From the NCBI GenBank assembly GCA_051294375.1, contig JBJCIZ010000239.1, forward strand, positions 4,655,834 to 4,719,833: a DNA stretch of 64,000 nt, in the 5' to 3' direction. Under the pieces are notes generated by a model. It had not been told where the DNA came from and did no database searches. It was given only the letters and a program-made list of their open reading frames with translations. The translations under genes and the position numbers were made by a program. Positions 50,851 through 62,878 of the stretch are shown here, one piece after another; position 1 is the first letter of the stretch; the number at the start of each line of letters is the position of its first letter. The DNA is from Paraspadella gotoi (Eukaryota > Chaetognatha).

Positions 50851-51379
50851 TTTTTATCCAAATGAATTATAATTTTTTGAATGAAATTGGTACAACCAAT
50901 AAAAAAAATACAAAAAAAGAATGTTACTTAGCATCTTTGTGTTTTGAATTGAGAAAAAGTTTGAATTATAGCAAACAACGATTTATTTTGAGACATTTGT
51001 TGTTGTTGTTGTTTTGATTTTAATTCAAGTCTTCATTAGCACTCTATTCCATTGAAGCTGTATATCCAGCTCAATAACACACTTTTCTACACATCAATAT
51101 ACTATATTGTCTTTCTTTCTTTCTTTTAATTATCTTTTTCTTCTTTTCTTTTTCTTTTTTTTTCCTATATTTTTTCTTCTTTCTTTTTTTTCTTACTTTT
51201 TCTGTCATTAATATTTCTGTAGTATTTAAAAATATATTAAAAGAAAGCAAAGAAAAATTCAAATCTGTGACCCTCATTGTTATCGCTATTGAGATACCTT
51301 GAAGCCCAAAAAAACAAAGAACGTTTGAGAGAGAGAGATAGAGAGATAGATAGAGAAAAGAGAGAGAGAGAGAGAGAGT

Positions 51380-51534
51380 GGGCCATTTCTCGTCCCCGTC
51401 ATGAATTTGGGCGGGGATTTGCCGGGAATGAAATCCCCGGCGAAGACCGCCGCAGGGCGTAGTTGCGGTGAACTTATAGTTCTCTTCCCCGAAACTGCGC
51501 GAAGTTAACAGTTTAAACTGCGAGGATATGGCCC
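51380..51534. mobile_element. Possible 155-bp MITE
   Basis: The ends GGGCCATTTCTCG (51380-51392) and CGAGGATATGGCCC (51521-51534) are inverted copies with small differences. The interior is GC-rich and contains internal palindromes such as CCGGGAATGAAATCCCCGG. It lies between a GA and a CT microsatellite. Confidence 0.35.
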
Positions 51535-51542
51535 GCGTAATA

Positions 51543-51544
<2 letters not shown>

Positions 51545-51611
<67 letters not shown>
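51545..51611 (+). repeat. (CT)n microsatellite
   Basis: Pure CT. Confidence 0.95.
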
Positions 51612-51615
<4 letters not shown>

Positions 51616-51749
51616 CTCCCTCCCTCTCTCTCTCTCTCTCCCTCTCTCTATCTCTCTATCCCTCCCAAACACTTTATCCGTCGTCCACGGTTAATTCCAA
51701 TAACACTTATAAGAGGCTTTCAAAACATTCATTCTCCATCCGGTTTCAG

Positions 51750-51769
51750 TCTGGCTTTGGATGATATCG

Positions 51770-51828
<59 letters not shown>

Positions 51829-51944
51829 ACTCTCACTCTCTCTTTGCCTTCCCTATCTTCCTCTTTATATCTCTCCCTTTCTCTCTCTCCTCCCTCCCCC
51901 TCTCTCCCCCCCTCTCTCTCTCTCTCTGGCTTTGGATGATATCG

Positions 51945-51989
<45 letters not shown>

Positions 51990-52320
51990 TTTCTCTCTCT
52001 CTCTCTCATCTCTCTTGCCTTCCCTATCTTTCCTCTTTATATCTCTCCCTTTCCTCTCTCCCTCCCCTCCCCCCTCTCTCCCCCCTCTCCTCTCTCTCTC
52101 TCTCTCTCTGTCTGTCTTTCTGTCTCTCTCTCTGTCCTCCCCCCTCTTCTCCTATCTCTCCCACATCTCTCTCCCTCTCTCTCCCTCCCTCTCTCTCTCT
52201 CTGTCTATCTGTCTCTCTCTCTGTCCCTCCCCCTCTCTCACTATCTCTCCCCATCTCTCCATCCCTCTCTCTCCTCTCCCTCCTCTCTCTCTCTCTCTCT
52301 CTCCCCACTCTCCGTTTTCA
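51750..52320 (+). repeat. CT-rich tandem repeat with GGCTTTGGATGATATCGCTC units
   Basis: Two copies of ~178 bp (51752 and 51928), each with TTCCTCTTTATATCTCTCCC. CT, TGTC and CCCT-rich sequence follows. Confidence 0.65.
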
Positions 52321-52334
52321 GGCCATAAAGCATT

Positions 52335-52890
52335 GAATCCCCAAAGATCTCCAGTTCCCACGTCTCCAATTCCAGCCTCTGTTTTCCTCCCCTTTTTTCC
52401 ACCCCATTGTAGTTGTGACCAATCTCAATGTTTTCATTCCCACGCCCCCTTTTTTCATCTTAAACTCAATCAATTGATCCTCAATTCCAACAAATTCTAT
52501 CACCAAGTCATTGATCCCTTTTATTATGTCCTCTTTAAAACCAGTCCCCATGTCCAAAATTCCCTTAAATTATGTTACCATGTCCCTTTTCAATCTCCAA
52601 TCATCTCCATGTTTCAATCCTATCCAGGCAGTCCCCATGTCCCCAATCCCAGTCTCCATATCCCCCAAATCTTTTAAATTCAGTCCCCAAGTCCCCAATC
52701 CTAATTAATCAGTCCCCATATATTCCTAATTCTCTTAAATTTAGTCCCCAATTCCCCGATCCCCTTAAATCAGTCCCCAATCCGCTCAACCTCTTAAACC
52801 TACAATTCCTTCAGACCCGAATCTCTTTAAATTCAGTCCCCAAGTCCCAGTTGATTCTATTACAAAACTTATCTGCCAGATCCCCGATCA
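52335..52890 (+). repeat. CAGTCCCCAAGTCCCC minisatellite
   Basis: Irregular units such as TTAAATTCAGTCCCCAAGTC with CCCAATCC fill this stretch. Long frames across it lack coding character. Confidence 0.6.
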
Positions 52891-52954
52891 TAACAAAATT
52901 CCGATTGTACTTTTGATTTCTCAAGTTCCGCTTTCTTACTTCTACAGCCCCTTT

Positions 52955-52985
52955 TTAGTTGCCCCGCGAGTACACGGGGAGCAAC
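52955..52985. other. Stem-loop
   Basis: AGTTGCCCCG and CGGGGAGCAACT flank the loop CGAGTACA, forming a GC-rich hairpin with one bulge. A (TCGG)n run follows at ~53001. Probably the end of a repeat element. Confidence 0.4.
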
Positions 52986-53746
52986 TCTCTTAGTTACTTT
53001 TCGGTCGGTCGGTCTTTTGGCTTATCGGTTGTTTTGTTTGTCCCATTTACGTTTCAAATGGGTAAATACTCCCTCGGTTGCTCTTTTGTTGTTTTTTTTT
53101 TTTTTTTGCACATTGAGAGAACCTGGAATCTCAGTCATTGCAAGAGTTATCTTTTTTTTTTTCAAGGAAACGCATAAAGAATAAAACACAGAATTCCTAT
53201 GCAGTGCAAGTGTCACCCTCATGTAGCCAACCAGAAATAGACTCGATGAAAAGTTAATACAGCGCGACACATTGGAATTACCGTTCTTGTTTTGGAATTG
53301 GTAACTATAATATAATATCAACACAATTAGATTAAGTCTATAAGATGAACAAGCTATTTTGTCTCCTGATAAGTGTGCAGAAGATAGGTTAGCGCCTCCA
53401 TCCTACTTACAAGTTAATACATATGTTACATATGTCCAAATTATTTTTTTCTGGTTTAATTTTTTTATTATTGTCTTTTTTTTTTTTAAATTTAACACAC
53501 CTCTGTCCAATTTTAGAATTTTTCTCCAAATTTTAAATATTCTCTCCTCGTTGAAAACAAATTTAAACTTCATGTAATGCTCATATAACTTATATATATA
53601 TAACTTATATAACTCATATAAGTGTTTTTATGTAATAGGTTCATCCAAGCAATCCAAGCCAACACTATTTCTATCCGTATCCATCCCCAGTGGTCACTAT
53701 CTCTCACGAGATATTCTCTCTTTCTTTTTTTTCATTTCCGCACATT

Positions 53747-53853
<107 letters not shown>

Positions 53854-53909
53854 CTTCTCTCCCTCTCCCGTTTCCCATTTTATTTCCCCCCTTTTCTAAA
53901 AACAATAAG

Positions 53910-54032
53910 CTCCAAGTTTTAATTACACGAAACGCAACCGCGTCAGCTCGTGAAAGAATTAATCAGAAATCTCACTCGTGTTCCACAAATGGTGTGATTA
54001 ATGACAAACATGCAATGGGACGGCGAATGTGA
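53910..54032 (+). CDS. Candidate terminal exon, protein unknown
   Basis: The exon follows a pyrimidine-rich stretch (CT repeat, then CCCCCCTTTTCT) and an AG at 53908-53909. Forty codons of balanced composition are open to a TGA, including ITRNATASARERINQKSHSC and NGVINDKHAMGRRM. A poly(A) run follows within 15 bases. No upstream exon could be tied to it, because the DNA before it is microsatellite. It may instead be a chance frame. Confidence 0.22.
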   Translation, partial: LQVLITRNATASARERINQKSHSCSTNGVINDKHAMGRRM

Positions 54033-54530
54033 AAAAAAAAAAAAGATTCCATTTGAACATACGTGTTTAGGTGTTAGTAATTAAAAACAACCAAGCCGTT
54101 AGTTGTTCTAATACTTCGAACAACTTACTTAGTAACATGACCACCTGAGGTCGTTTTAAATCTTTTAATACTACTTTTTTAATAGCACCGTCTAACTACA
54201 TTCGACACCATCTAACTACACCGTCTAACTACATCAATTTATCAACCGCTACCAACAAACATCATGCTCGCTCCGACGATATTAGAATATCGTCCAACAA
54301 CATATTAATCGTTCAACTCCATCAACCGCGGACCAACAATCATATTCCCTTCCAACCCCACCAACGTGCTCGGCCGTCGGACCAAATTTGCTTTGGCTTC
54401 CCTCGCTTTAAAAAAAAAAATAAAAAGTTAATGAACCGTCATGAAAGCTTTTTTCATGGGTTTTAATTGTTTTTTTTCAACTCTCTCTCTCATCTTTGTC
54501 TTTCTCTCTGTCTCCTCTCTCTTTGTCTCT

Positions 54531-54564
<34 letters not shown>

Positions 54565-54569
54565 CTCTC

Positions 54570-54606
<37 letters not shown>

Positions 54607-54692
54607 CCTCCCGCCTATCGCCTTTCCCTCCCCTCTCTCTCCCCCTCTCTCTCTCCCTTCTCTCCTCGAAGTTTCCACGTTTGTTTTTTCTC

Positions 54693-54743
<51 letters not shown>

Positions 54744-54756
54744 TCTCTCTTTTTTT

Positions 54757-55485
54757 NNNNNNNNNNNNNNNNNNNNNNNNNNNNNNNNNNNNNNNNNNNN
54801 NNNNNNNNNNNNNNNNNNNNNNNNNNNNNNNNNNNNNNNNNNNNNNNNNNNNNNNNNNNNNNNNNNNNNNNNNNNNNNNNNNNNNNNNNNNNNNNNNNNN
54901 NNNNNNNNNNNNNNNNNNNNNNNNNNNNNNNNNNNNNNNNNNNNNNNNNNNNNNNNNNNNNNNNNNNNNNNNNNNNNNNNNNNNNNNNNNNNNNNNNNNN
55001 NNNNNNNNNNNNNNNNNNNNNNNNNNNNNNNNNNNNNNNNNNNNNNNNNNNNNNNNNNNNNNNNNNNNNNNNNNNNNNNNNNNNNNNNNNNNNNNNNNNN
55101 NNNNNNNNNNNNNNNNNNNNNNNNNNNNNNNNNNNNNNNNNNNNNNNNNNNNNNNNNNNNNNNNNNNNNNNNNNNNNNNNNNNNNNNNNNNNNNNNNNNN
55201 NNNNNNNNNNNNNNNNNNNNNNNNNNNNNNNNNNNNNNNNNNNNNNNNNNNNNNNNNNNNNNNNNNNNNNNNNNNNNNNNNNNNNNNNNNNNNNNNNNNN
55301 NNNNNNNNNNNNNNNNNNNNNNNNNNNNNNNNNNNNNNNNNNNNNNNNNNNNNNNNNNNNNNNNNNNNNNNNNNNNNNNNNNNNNNNNNNNNNNNNNNNN
55401 NNNNNNNNNNNNNNNNNNNNNNNNNNNNNNNNNNNNNNNNNNNNNNNNNNNNNNNNNNNNNNNNNNNNNNNNNNNNNNNNNNNNN
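54757..55485. other. Assembly gap, 729 N
   Basis: CT repeats on the left and GA repeats on the right. Confidence 0.95.
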
Positions 55486-55519
<34 letters not shown>

Positions 55520-55767
55520 CAAAAACATTTAACATTTAAAACTGCAAAAAAAAAAGAATTTTTTATAAACTTAGAAACATACATACAATCAGACAGACAC
55601 ATATAAACAAACAGAAAGACGGCGAATCAAACGCTAAGAAACACACAGAGAGTCAGACGAAGACTGACAGAAAGACCGACAGACGGACGGTAATAATAGG
55701 AACGAAGTGAGTCTGTGAATAGTGAAAGCGTAAAATGAGTGAAAGCGTCTTCATGGATTTTACTTTC

Positions 55768-56470
55768 GGCTCTTTTATCCAAAAGAGCCTCATTTCAGTT
55801 AATCCAAATCTTTGAAAAAAACGAGTTGTAAATATTTTTGGCAAGGACAAAAGGATTTTATTTTTTTATTAAAAACATGATTTTATGGTAAAAATGAACA
55901 TAGAAATAACATTTTACTATTGATTAAACGATTTAAAACTCATTTTTTAACTCTTAAAAAGCAATAAAACTGAAAGGATACTTTAAAATATTATCTATTA
56001 ACACTAATATTTAACCCTAATATATAACCAAACCCATAACCCAACCTGTGTGTTCCTCTTTTGATTTTTTTTACTTTTTTTAAAATTTTATTCAAGAACT
56101 TTAAGATTTTAGAAACGGTAGGGAAGTTTTTTCCTCAATAAAAATCATCTGATTCGGTCGAATCTTTACAGGAAACCAACTCGTCATCTTACGGACACAT
56201 AACCCTTAACCCTTAAGCTTAATAATAATCCCTAACCTTAAGCTAATCCTTTATACTTACCCTAAACTTTAATACTTAATCTTTAAGACTAACCCCAAAC
56301 CCTTAACCTCGGCTTCTTACCCTAATCCTAAACTCTAATCACTAACCTAATCCCTAACCTTAATCCGTAACATTAATCCTTAACCCTAACCTTTAAAATA
56401 ATTTTTAATCTTAATAACTAACTTAAATTAGGATTCAAGATGAAATGGGGCGCTTTAGGAAAATGCAGCC
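55768..56470 (-). repeat. TIR family with TTAGGG-like core, copy 8 (long)
   Basis: The left end is GGCTCTTTTATCCAAAAGAG then CCTCATTTCAG. The right end is GATGAAATGGGGCGCTTTAG then GAAAAT. The core between 56190 and 56400 is CCCTAACC-rich. About 300 bp of extra AT-rich sequence lies in its left half. Confidence 0.5.
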
Positions 56471-56624
56471 CACACTACAGTAGCTAGGGAGAGGGAAGGG
56501 TGGAATGAGGAGAAATGAGAGAAAAAAAGGGGGGGAGATAAAATGGGAGAAGATTGAAAGACAGGAGTAACTTTATTGCAGCGTATTATTGGTTTGCAGT
56601 CTAGTGGAAACCGGGCACCACAGG

Positions 56625-56673
<49 letters not shown>

Positions 56674-56764
56674 TGTTGTCTGCGTCTCGCTCCCTGGGAA
56701 AAGTGATATCCACGAATTTAAAGCGCGAATGTTTTGATCAAAGGGAATTTCTTCGCAAGACATA

Positions 56765-57020
56765 AAATGAAGACGACGACGACGACGACAATGATGATGA
56801 CGACTAAAACCACGACGACGGTGGCGGCGACGACTACAACAACCACGACGATGACAAAGACGACTAAGACGAAAACGATGACAACAATAATGACGACAAT
56901 GATGATGATGACGACGACGACGTCAATGATGATGATGACAAAAACGACGATGACAATGATGAGGATGACGACAACGACGACTGAGACAATGATTGAGAAG
57001 ATGACAACGACTAAGGGGAC
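56765..57020 (+). repeat. (GAC/GAT)n triplet satellite
   Basis: Imperfect GACGACGACAATGATGATG units; the Thr/Met-rich frame is a translation of the triplets. Confidence 0.75.
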
Positions 57021-57722
57021 TAAATCTTTGTTATCTTTCTTGTCGTCTGATTCATCGTTATCATCGTCTTCGTCATCGTTGTCTTCGTTGTCGACTTTAT
57101 TGTCAATGTTATCGTCATCTTCGTCGTCGTCATCATCGTCTTCCTCATCGTCTTCTTTGTCAGTCCCCTCAGCCAATCAGCAAATGTCATCGTTGTCATC
57201 ATCGTCTTCCTCATTGTCGTCGCTTTCTCCTTTTTCCGTCCTCTCAGCCAATCAGCGAATTTCGTCGTCGTCATTGTCTTCTTTATTGTTGTCCCTCTCA
57301 GCCAATCAGGAATCCTAATCCTCATCCATCACTCCTTTGTCCATCGTCTCAGCCAATCAGGAAACGTTGTCGTCGTCGTCGTCATTCTCATCGTCGTCGT
57401 CAACCTCGTCTCCTTTGTCCGTCGTCTCAGCCAATCAGGAAACGTTGTCGTCGGTCGTCGGCGGTCATTCCTTCATAGTCATACCTGTCAATCCTCTGTT
57501 CTCCTTTGTTTCGGTCCGTCTTCTGGCTTCCTCCGCAAATTCCAGGAAACGTCGGTCGTCGGGTCGTCATTCTCATTGTCGTCGTTCCAACCTCGTCTCC
57601 TTTGGTGTGCCGTCGTCGTCCCTCAGCCAATTCAGGAAACGTTGTCGTCGTCGTCCGTCATTTCATAGTCAATGGGATACGGTCAAACCGTCTGTCCTCC
57701 TATATGTCCGTTCTACTCGGAC
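57020..57722 (+). repeat. Satellite multiplying a CCAAT-box sequence
   Basis: CTCAGCCAATCAG occurs exactly at 57168, 57243, 57297, 57348 and 57426, and once with an inserted T at 57622. The copies are separated by (GTC)n-type spacers of 40-75 bp. Four continue as GGAAACGTTGTCGTCGTC or close to it. The region ends at a 25-N gap. Confidence 0.7.
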
Positions 57723-58494
57723 NNNNNNNNNNNNNNNNNNNNNNNNNCGCCACAAAAGCTCAAATTGCAAAATTTCCAGTCGTAAAATTGGTTTCTTCGT
57801 CGCGAAAAATTCCAAGTTGCGTTGTAGCCGGATCTCCCTGTATTTCCTTTCCCTTCACCCCCCCCCATCACGCCTTCTGAAATTCGACCATTTATTTTCT
57901 CCGACTCTATTGTACTTTTTTCTTTCCTAAAGTGAAAATTTTACCCAAAATCGATCGATCAAGAAAAAAAGAAAAAAAGAAAAAAAGAAAAAAATGAAAA
58001 GATTCTGAATGGAAATTTTTTGAGGTTTTGTACTTCCAAGTTTTCTAAGTTGGAATGGTGTAAAGCNNNNNNNNNNNNNNNNNNNNNNNNNTTTTTTCTT
58101 TTATTCTTCCAGTTTTATTTAACCATGAATATATTGTCTTTTATTTTGTTAAAGGGGAAAATAAAGAAGAGAGAGAGAAGAGAGATGGAGATGAAAGAGA
58201 AGGGGGAGAGAGAGAGAGAGAGAGAAGAGAAGAGAGAGAGAGAGAGAGAGCGACACAGACATGAGAGAGAGAAGAGAACATTATCTATTACAGATGAAGC
58301 AGAGAGAGAGAGAGAGGAGACGAGAACGATGAAGAGAGTAGAGAGAGAGTTCGCATTTTCCTGATTTTTCAAAGGGTAATTTCCGCTGATATGGAGGCGC
58401 GTTTATGCTAACAGCAGCAATAAAGAAGAGGAAGCCGGAAAAGAACAGTGGGAGAGGGGGATAGAGAGGGAGTTAGAGAGAGAGAGGAGAAAAG

Positions 58495-58532
<38 letters not shown>

Positions 58533-58858
58533 CAGAGAGAGGCCAGATGAAAGAGCGAGTGACAGAACCGCACGGTTTATCTGATCTAAAACACACTGAG
58601 TCGACTCGTATAAAAATAAGGGCACATAGCGAGGGAGGAGAGAAGAGAGAAGAGAGAGAGAGAGACGAGAGAGAGAAGAGATGAGAGAGAAAAGAGAAGG
58701 AGAGAAACCAGGTATGCAAGCATTGACACGGGCTTTCATTCTGTAACCAAGCAACCGGTGCTTGTCTTCATGGAAATCATTTGGTGGAAGAGAAAAAAAT
58801 CCTCTGCGGAAGGACGCGGAGAAAATCGCGGCTTCAGTGGAAAGAAATGGAGGGAAGG

Positions 58859-58994
<136 letters not shown>

Positions 58995-59456
58995 TTTTTG
59001 GCGTCAAAACTAAGAACAGTGTTTTTTTTTCCACACACAAAGCGAATCTATTCTTTTGATAATACTTGACAGTTGTCTTTTATCTAACCTTGTAAAGTGA
59101 AGAAAGAAATGATTTTATTAAATTTAATAATAAATTATAATTTAAAAAGAATATTTTTAAATTTGTGAGCCCTCTTAAAATTGCTGGACCATTCCACATT
59201 AAAAAAATTTTAACAATTAACTTCTTATATTTGAAACAAATTATTTTTGGTCGTTGGTGGGGCCAAAGGTTTGGAATACATAATCAGCGTACATTTTTCT
59301 TTTATTAATTTTTTTACATTTAATCATTTCATGTACAATTATTATTAATGTTATTATAGTTTTATTGTTAACACCAAGATATTTTGTATTGAAACCTTAA
59401 AAGTAAAAACGACAATACTTGCGTTTCATTGCTATCGTCTCTAAATGATGGGAGAA

Positions 59457-59459
<3 letters not shown>

Positions 59460-59548
<89 letters not shown>
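59460..59548 (+). repeat. (GA)n microsatellite
   Basis: Pure GA, ~89 bp. Between it and the previous GA run (58990-59459) the DNA is AT-rich with no feature. Confidence 0.95.
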
Positions 59549-59553
<5 letters not shown>

Positions 59554-59758
59554 GGAGAGAGCAAATTCCCTCACGTGACAATTCTCCAGAGACTGGAATG
59601 TTTAATCGCAAGGCTCATTTTTTTTCTTGCTGCATATAATAATTTTTTCCCATTTTTTTATCCTTAACATTTTAATGTATACTTTTTCTACAGTTTCTCT
59701 CAACTACCTTATGTTACACTTGTGTACACATATTCTGCGTTGGTAAAACTAATATAAA

Positions 59759-59759
59759 A

Positions 59760-59842
<83 letters not shown>

Positions 59843-59862
59843 GATTATTATTATTATTATTC
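59759..59862 (+). repeat. (ATT)n microsatellite
   Basis: ATT triplets with one AAG interruption. Confidence 0.95.
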
Positions 59863-59966
59863 ATTAAATAGCTCTCTCGTCTCCTGACTTTGATACAGAC
59901 TGGTGAATTAAGACCTAACATCCCTCCTAACTAAATACTATCATAGCAAGTCGCTACAAGTTTTCA

Positions 59967-60004
59967 ATCATCATCATCATCATTTATCATCATCATCATC
60001 ATTA

Positions 60005-60035
<31 letters not shown>

Positions 60036-60127
60036 TTTATCATCATCATACTACATCTTCATCATAATCATCATGATCAATCATCGTCATTATCATAATC
60101 ATTATCATCATCAATCATCATCAATCG

Positions 60128-60168
<41 letters not shown>

Positions 60169-60170
60169 TT
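59967..60170 (+). repeat. (ATC)n microsatellite
   Basis: ATC/ATT triplets leading into the pyrimidine tract before the candidate exon at 60201. Confidence 0.9.
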
Positions 60171-60200
60171 CTTCTTTTTTTTTCCTTTCTCCCGCTCCAG

Positions 60201-60349
60201 TAAAGCTTTCTCGGTCCTCTGGGACACGCGCGCCCTTTTGGCACCTCAGCGGCGCTTAAGTGGAGCCAAGCGACACATCAGCGCCGTATTAAAATCATTC
60301 AGGACGCCTCCTCCAGAGTGCACGGGGAAAATACCGTCAAACATTCGAA
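60201..60349 (+). CDS. Candidate exon (first of a phase-compatible pair)
   Basis: A GC-rich 149-base island in AT-rich DNA. It is preceded by a long pyrimidine tract ending CTCCAG and followed by the donor GTAAGG. One frame is open throughout, encoding a basic segment (QRRLSGAKRHISAVLKSF) and a Pro/Cys segment (TPPPECTGK). It ends after base 1 of a codon. The next exon-like island (61355-61505) begins with the two bases needed. Against this: the minus strand is also partly open here (two frames, one preceded by a TTGTTCAG acceptor), so the strand is uncertain. I recognise no family. Confidence 0.35.
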
Positions 60350-60419
60350 GTAAGGAAACCTTTTCCCCCGAGCGCGCTCAATTTCCGTTGTTGTATCCCT
60401 GAACAAGGGCCAATCTATG

Positions 60420-61250
60420 TCAACGGAGTGGGTCAGAAGTTTGATTTGGGAACCTTCCCAAATGAAACTTCATACATTTCTGAGAAAACTTTTAATTGAC
60501 TAATTTTTTTTTAAATGACAAGAAGCACTAGTAATTATTTTTTTAAATTTATTTATAGAGGAAATGGCAAAAAAATTATGTTGAATTTTATATTTTTAAA
60601 AGCAGATTCAAATAGCTTATGAAAAGTTAGTTAAAATTGGGAACAACCATAAAAAATCATCTTCATCATTATCATCATCTGATAATTTTAGTAGTTTTTT
60701 TTAATTTTCAGTAATAAAATATTAAAATTTTAAAAAGTTGTAATAATATTTTTAGCTTAACTTTTTAAGCTCTATCAGAATCAATAAAAAATACTTAAAA
60801 TATTAAAAAATATTATATAGCAATATAATAATGTTAATTAGCGAATTACTCTTGGTTCAGAACATTTTTGCAAAAAAATAGTTTAACGAATAGCAATAAT
60901 GGATTTGTTTAATGCTATTCCCATTAAAATTTGAATTTGGTCGGCAAGCGTTATGGCTGAAATTTTAACCTTAATATTTTTTTTTCATAAAAAGTTTCAT
61001 AAATTTCATTAAATATTTATATTACTATATTACTATATTATAGTATATATAATACTATATTACTATAGCTAGTAACATTGACATTTAACCCTCAGCTCCC
61101 AGGGAGTAACAGTAACGCAGTCTTCTTTTCTCTTGTCTTGTCATGTCATGTCAAGTCATGTCAACTGTCAATCATGCCATGTAATTTTCATGTAGGCTAT
61201 TTTAGTTAATTATTTATTGATATCTAACGAATCATGGTAATTGAAATTAG
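60420..61250. other. AT-rich DNA, intron of the plus-strand exon model or intergenic
   Basis: Contains (TATAC/TAT)n near 61040 and a TCATGTCATGTCAAGTCATG pentamer run at about 61140; nothing else. Confidence 0.45.
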
Positions 61251-61354
61251 TGATTTTTATTACTCGTTTAAAATAATATGCAAATTAAGCACAAATTTAG
61301 GCTTGCACGTTGAAAACAAATGATCAATGCAAGATTCGAGCCTTGTTTTTTTAG

Positions 61355-61505
61355 CAACGCATTCTCGACCATCTTTCGACGCGGAATCGCTCATCTCTCC
61401 CCGGGCACCGCAGCCGCTATGCACCCTGGCGCCGTGCTGGCACCCCGATGACACCTCTCTGGCGCCTTCACGCGCCGAGAAACCAATCAAGGGACACTCA
61501 GGAAA
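61355..61505 (+). CDS. Candidate exon (second of the pair), also open on the minus strand
   Basis: The acceptor is CTTGTTTTTTTAG and the donor is GTAATT. The plus frame continues that of 60201-60349 in phase and encodes a Pro/Ser/Ala-rich stretch (SRPSFDAESLISPRAPQPLC). A possible last exon in phase is 62617-62698 (acceptor AAACAG, stop TAA at 62696-62698). A competing model is a minus-strand terminal exon, 61517-61260: it follows a CT-rich tract ending CTCAG, is open for 85 codons and is Cys-rich (for example SGCQHGARVHSGCGARGEM). Only transcripts can decide. Confidence 0.3.
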
Positions 61506-61524
61506 GTAATTTCTTTTCTGAGAG

Positions 61525-62090
61525 TAGCGGGGGGGTGAGGTAAAGCGGAGGAAATGGAGGAAAGAAAAGAAGAAAAGGGAGGAAAAAAGGAAAAGAGAGA
61601 GAGAAAAAATATAGAAAGAGATGGAGGGAAAAGTGTGAGAGAAGAAATGTAGGATTATATGAAAAATTATGGAGGAAAAGGGAAAAAAAGAAAGATAAGG
61701 AGAACGAGAAAGAAAAGAAGGAGAATGAAAAGGAGAACAAAGAGAATAAGAAGGAGAGGATTGAGAGGGAGAAGAAGGAGAAGGAGAAAAGAAGGCAAGA
61801 AGGAGAAGAAAAAGAATGAGGAGAAGAATGAGAAGGCAAGGGGATGGAGTCCTAAGAAATAGAAGAAGAAAGAGCATGAGAAGGAGAAAAATGAGAATGA
61901 GAAGAAGGAAAAGAGAAGGAGGATAATGAGAACAAAACGATTAAGAATGAGAGAGAAGTAGTATATAGAATGAGAAGGGGAAAAATAAGAATGAGAAGAA
62001 TTAGGAGGAGAACGAGAAGAAGGAAAATAAGAAAGAGAAGAATAAGAATGAGAAGGAGAAATGATAGAAGGAGAACGCATTGGGGCTGAA
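61525..62090 (+). repeat. Purine-rich GGAGAA low-complexity region
   Basis: GA-rich irregular units (AAGGAGAATGAGAAGGAG) for ~560 bp. On the minus strand this is a long pyrimidine tract ending in CTCAG. No gene. Confidence 0.75.
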
Positions 62091-62539
62091 GAAAGGGCAG
62101 ATGGAAGAAAAAGTAATTTCCTCGGGGAAAGAAGTAAGAAAAGGTTAAGAAAAGGGAAGGAATATAAAATGTAAAGATGAGGTGGATAAAAAAAAGGTTG
62201 AATGTAATGTGAAAATTAAACTCGCGAATGTAGTAGTAGTATCATAAAGGAAAATCAGATTAAAGAGATAATTTTGGAAAAACAAATTTGAGCAAACAAT
62301 ATCGGATCTGCCCACGATCATTAGTTGATTAGGTAATTAATTAATTAATTAATTTGATCCCAAATGTTTGTTTCTTTCTGAAAAAAATTTGCTAATCATA
62401 ACTATAACTAATAATTAGCAGTAACTTTTAAATTCTTAAAACTTTTTTTTCAAAATTGACCAACATACTGGTATGATGGACTAAAATCCACCAACCGTTT
62501 CATCACCGCCTTAACAGGTGTTACAGCCTGATCCGAAGC

Positions 62540-62683
62540 TCAGGGACTGTCCATCTGTGAGGGCGACATATTGCCGTTCATTTGACGAATCACTTCACGG
62601 GGTCTTTCGAAAACAGAGATGGCCGACGTGAGAGAAGAGCGACCAAAGGGAGAATCCGAGTTTGGAACGACATTGTCGTCGGG
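62540..62683 (-). CDS. Candidate terminal exon, protein unknown
   Basis: A minus-strand frame of 47 codons plus stop, with balanced composition: SDSPFGRSSLTSAISVFERP, then EVIRQMNGNMSPSQMDSP and TGA. A branch-point-like TTATTAAC and an AG acceptor lie directly upstream (minus sense); the pyrimidine tract is weak. It looks like the Ser/Pro-rich C-terminus of a larger protein whose other exons would be upstream, inside or beyond the 970-base gap. Plus-strand frames over the same island are shorter. Confidence 0.3.
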   Translation of the reverse strand, partial: PDDNVVPNSDSPFGRSSLTSAISVFERPREVIRQMNGNMSPSQMDSP

Positions 62684-62878
62684 CTTATTTTTTTGTAAGG
62701 GTTAATAAGTAAACTTCCCCAGCATGAAAAAAACATCGTCTTCTCAGTTCTCACTCGCGTTCGGTTTCCCTATTTATTTATATACATATATATACATTAT
62801 ATACATATATATATTTATATACATTTGACTAGTTTTAACTCATATCTGGGGGAAAAAAAATGTTCATCGGAAGGATTG

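Noticed and set aside
56718-57930. Thr/Met, Ser-rich and Asp/Val-rich frames on both strands
   Set aside because: Translation of the GAC/GTC triplet satellite; the CCAAT-bearing units are better seen as DNA repeats.
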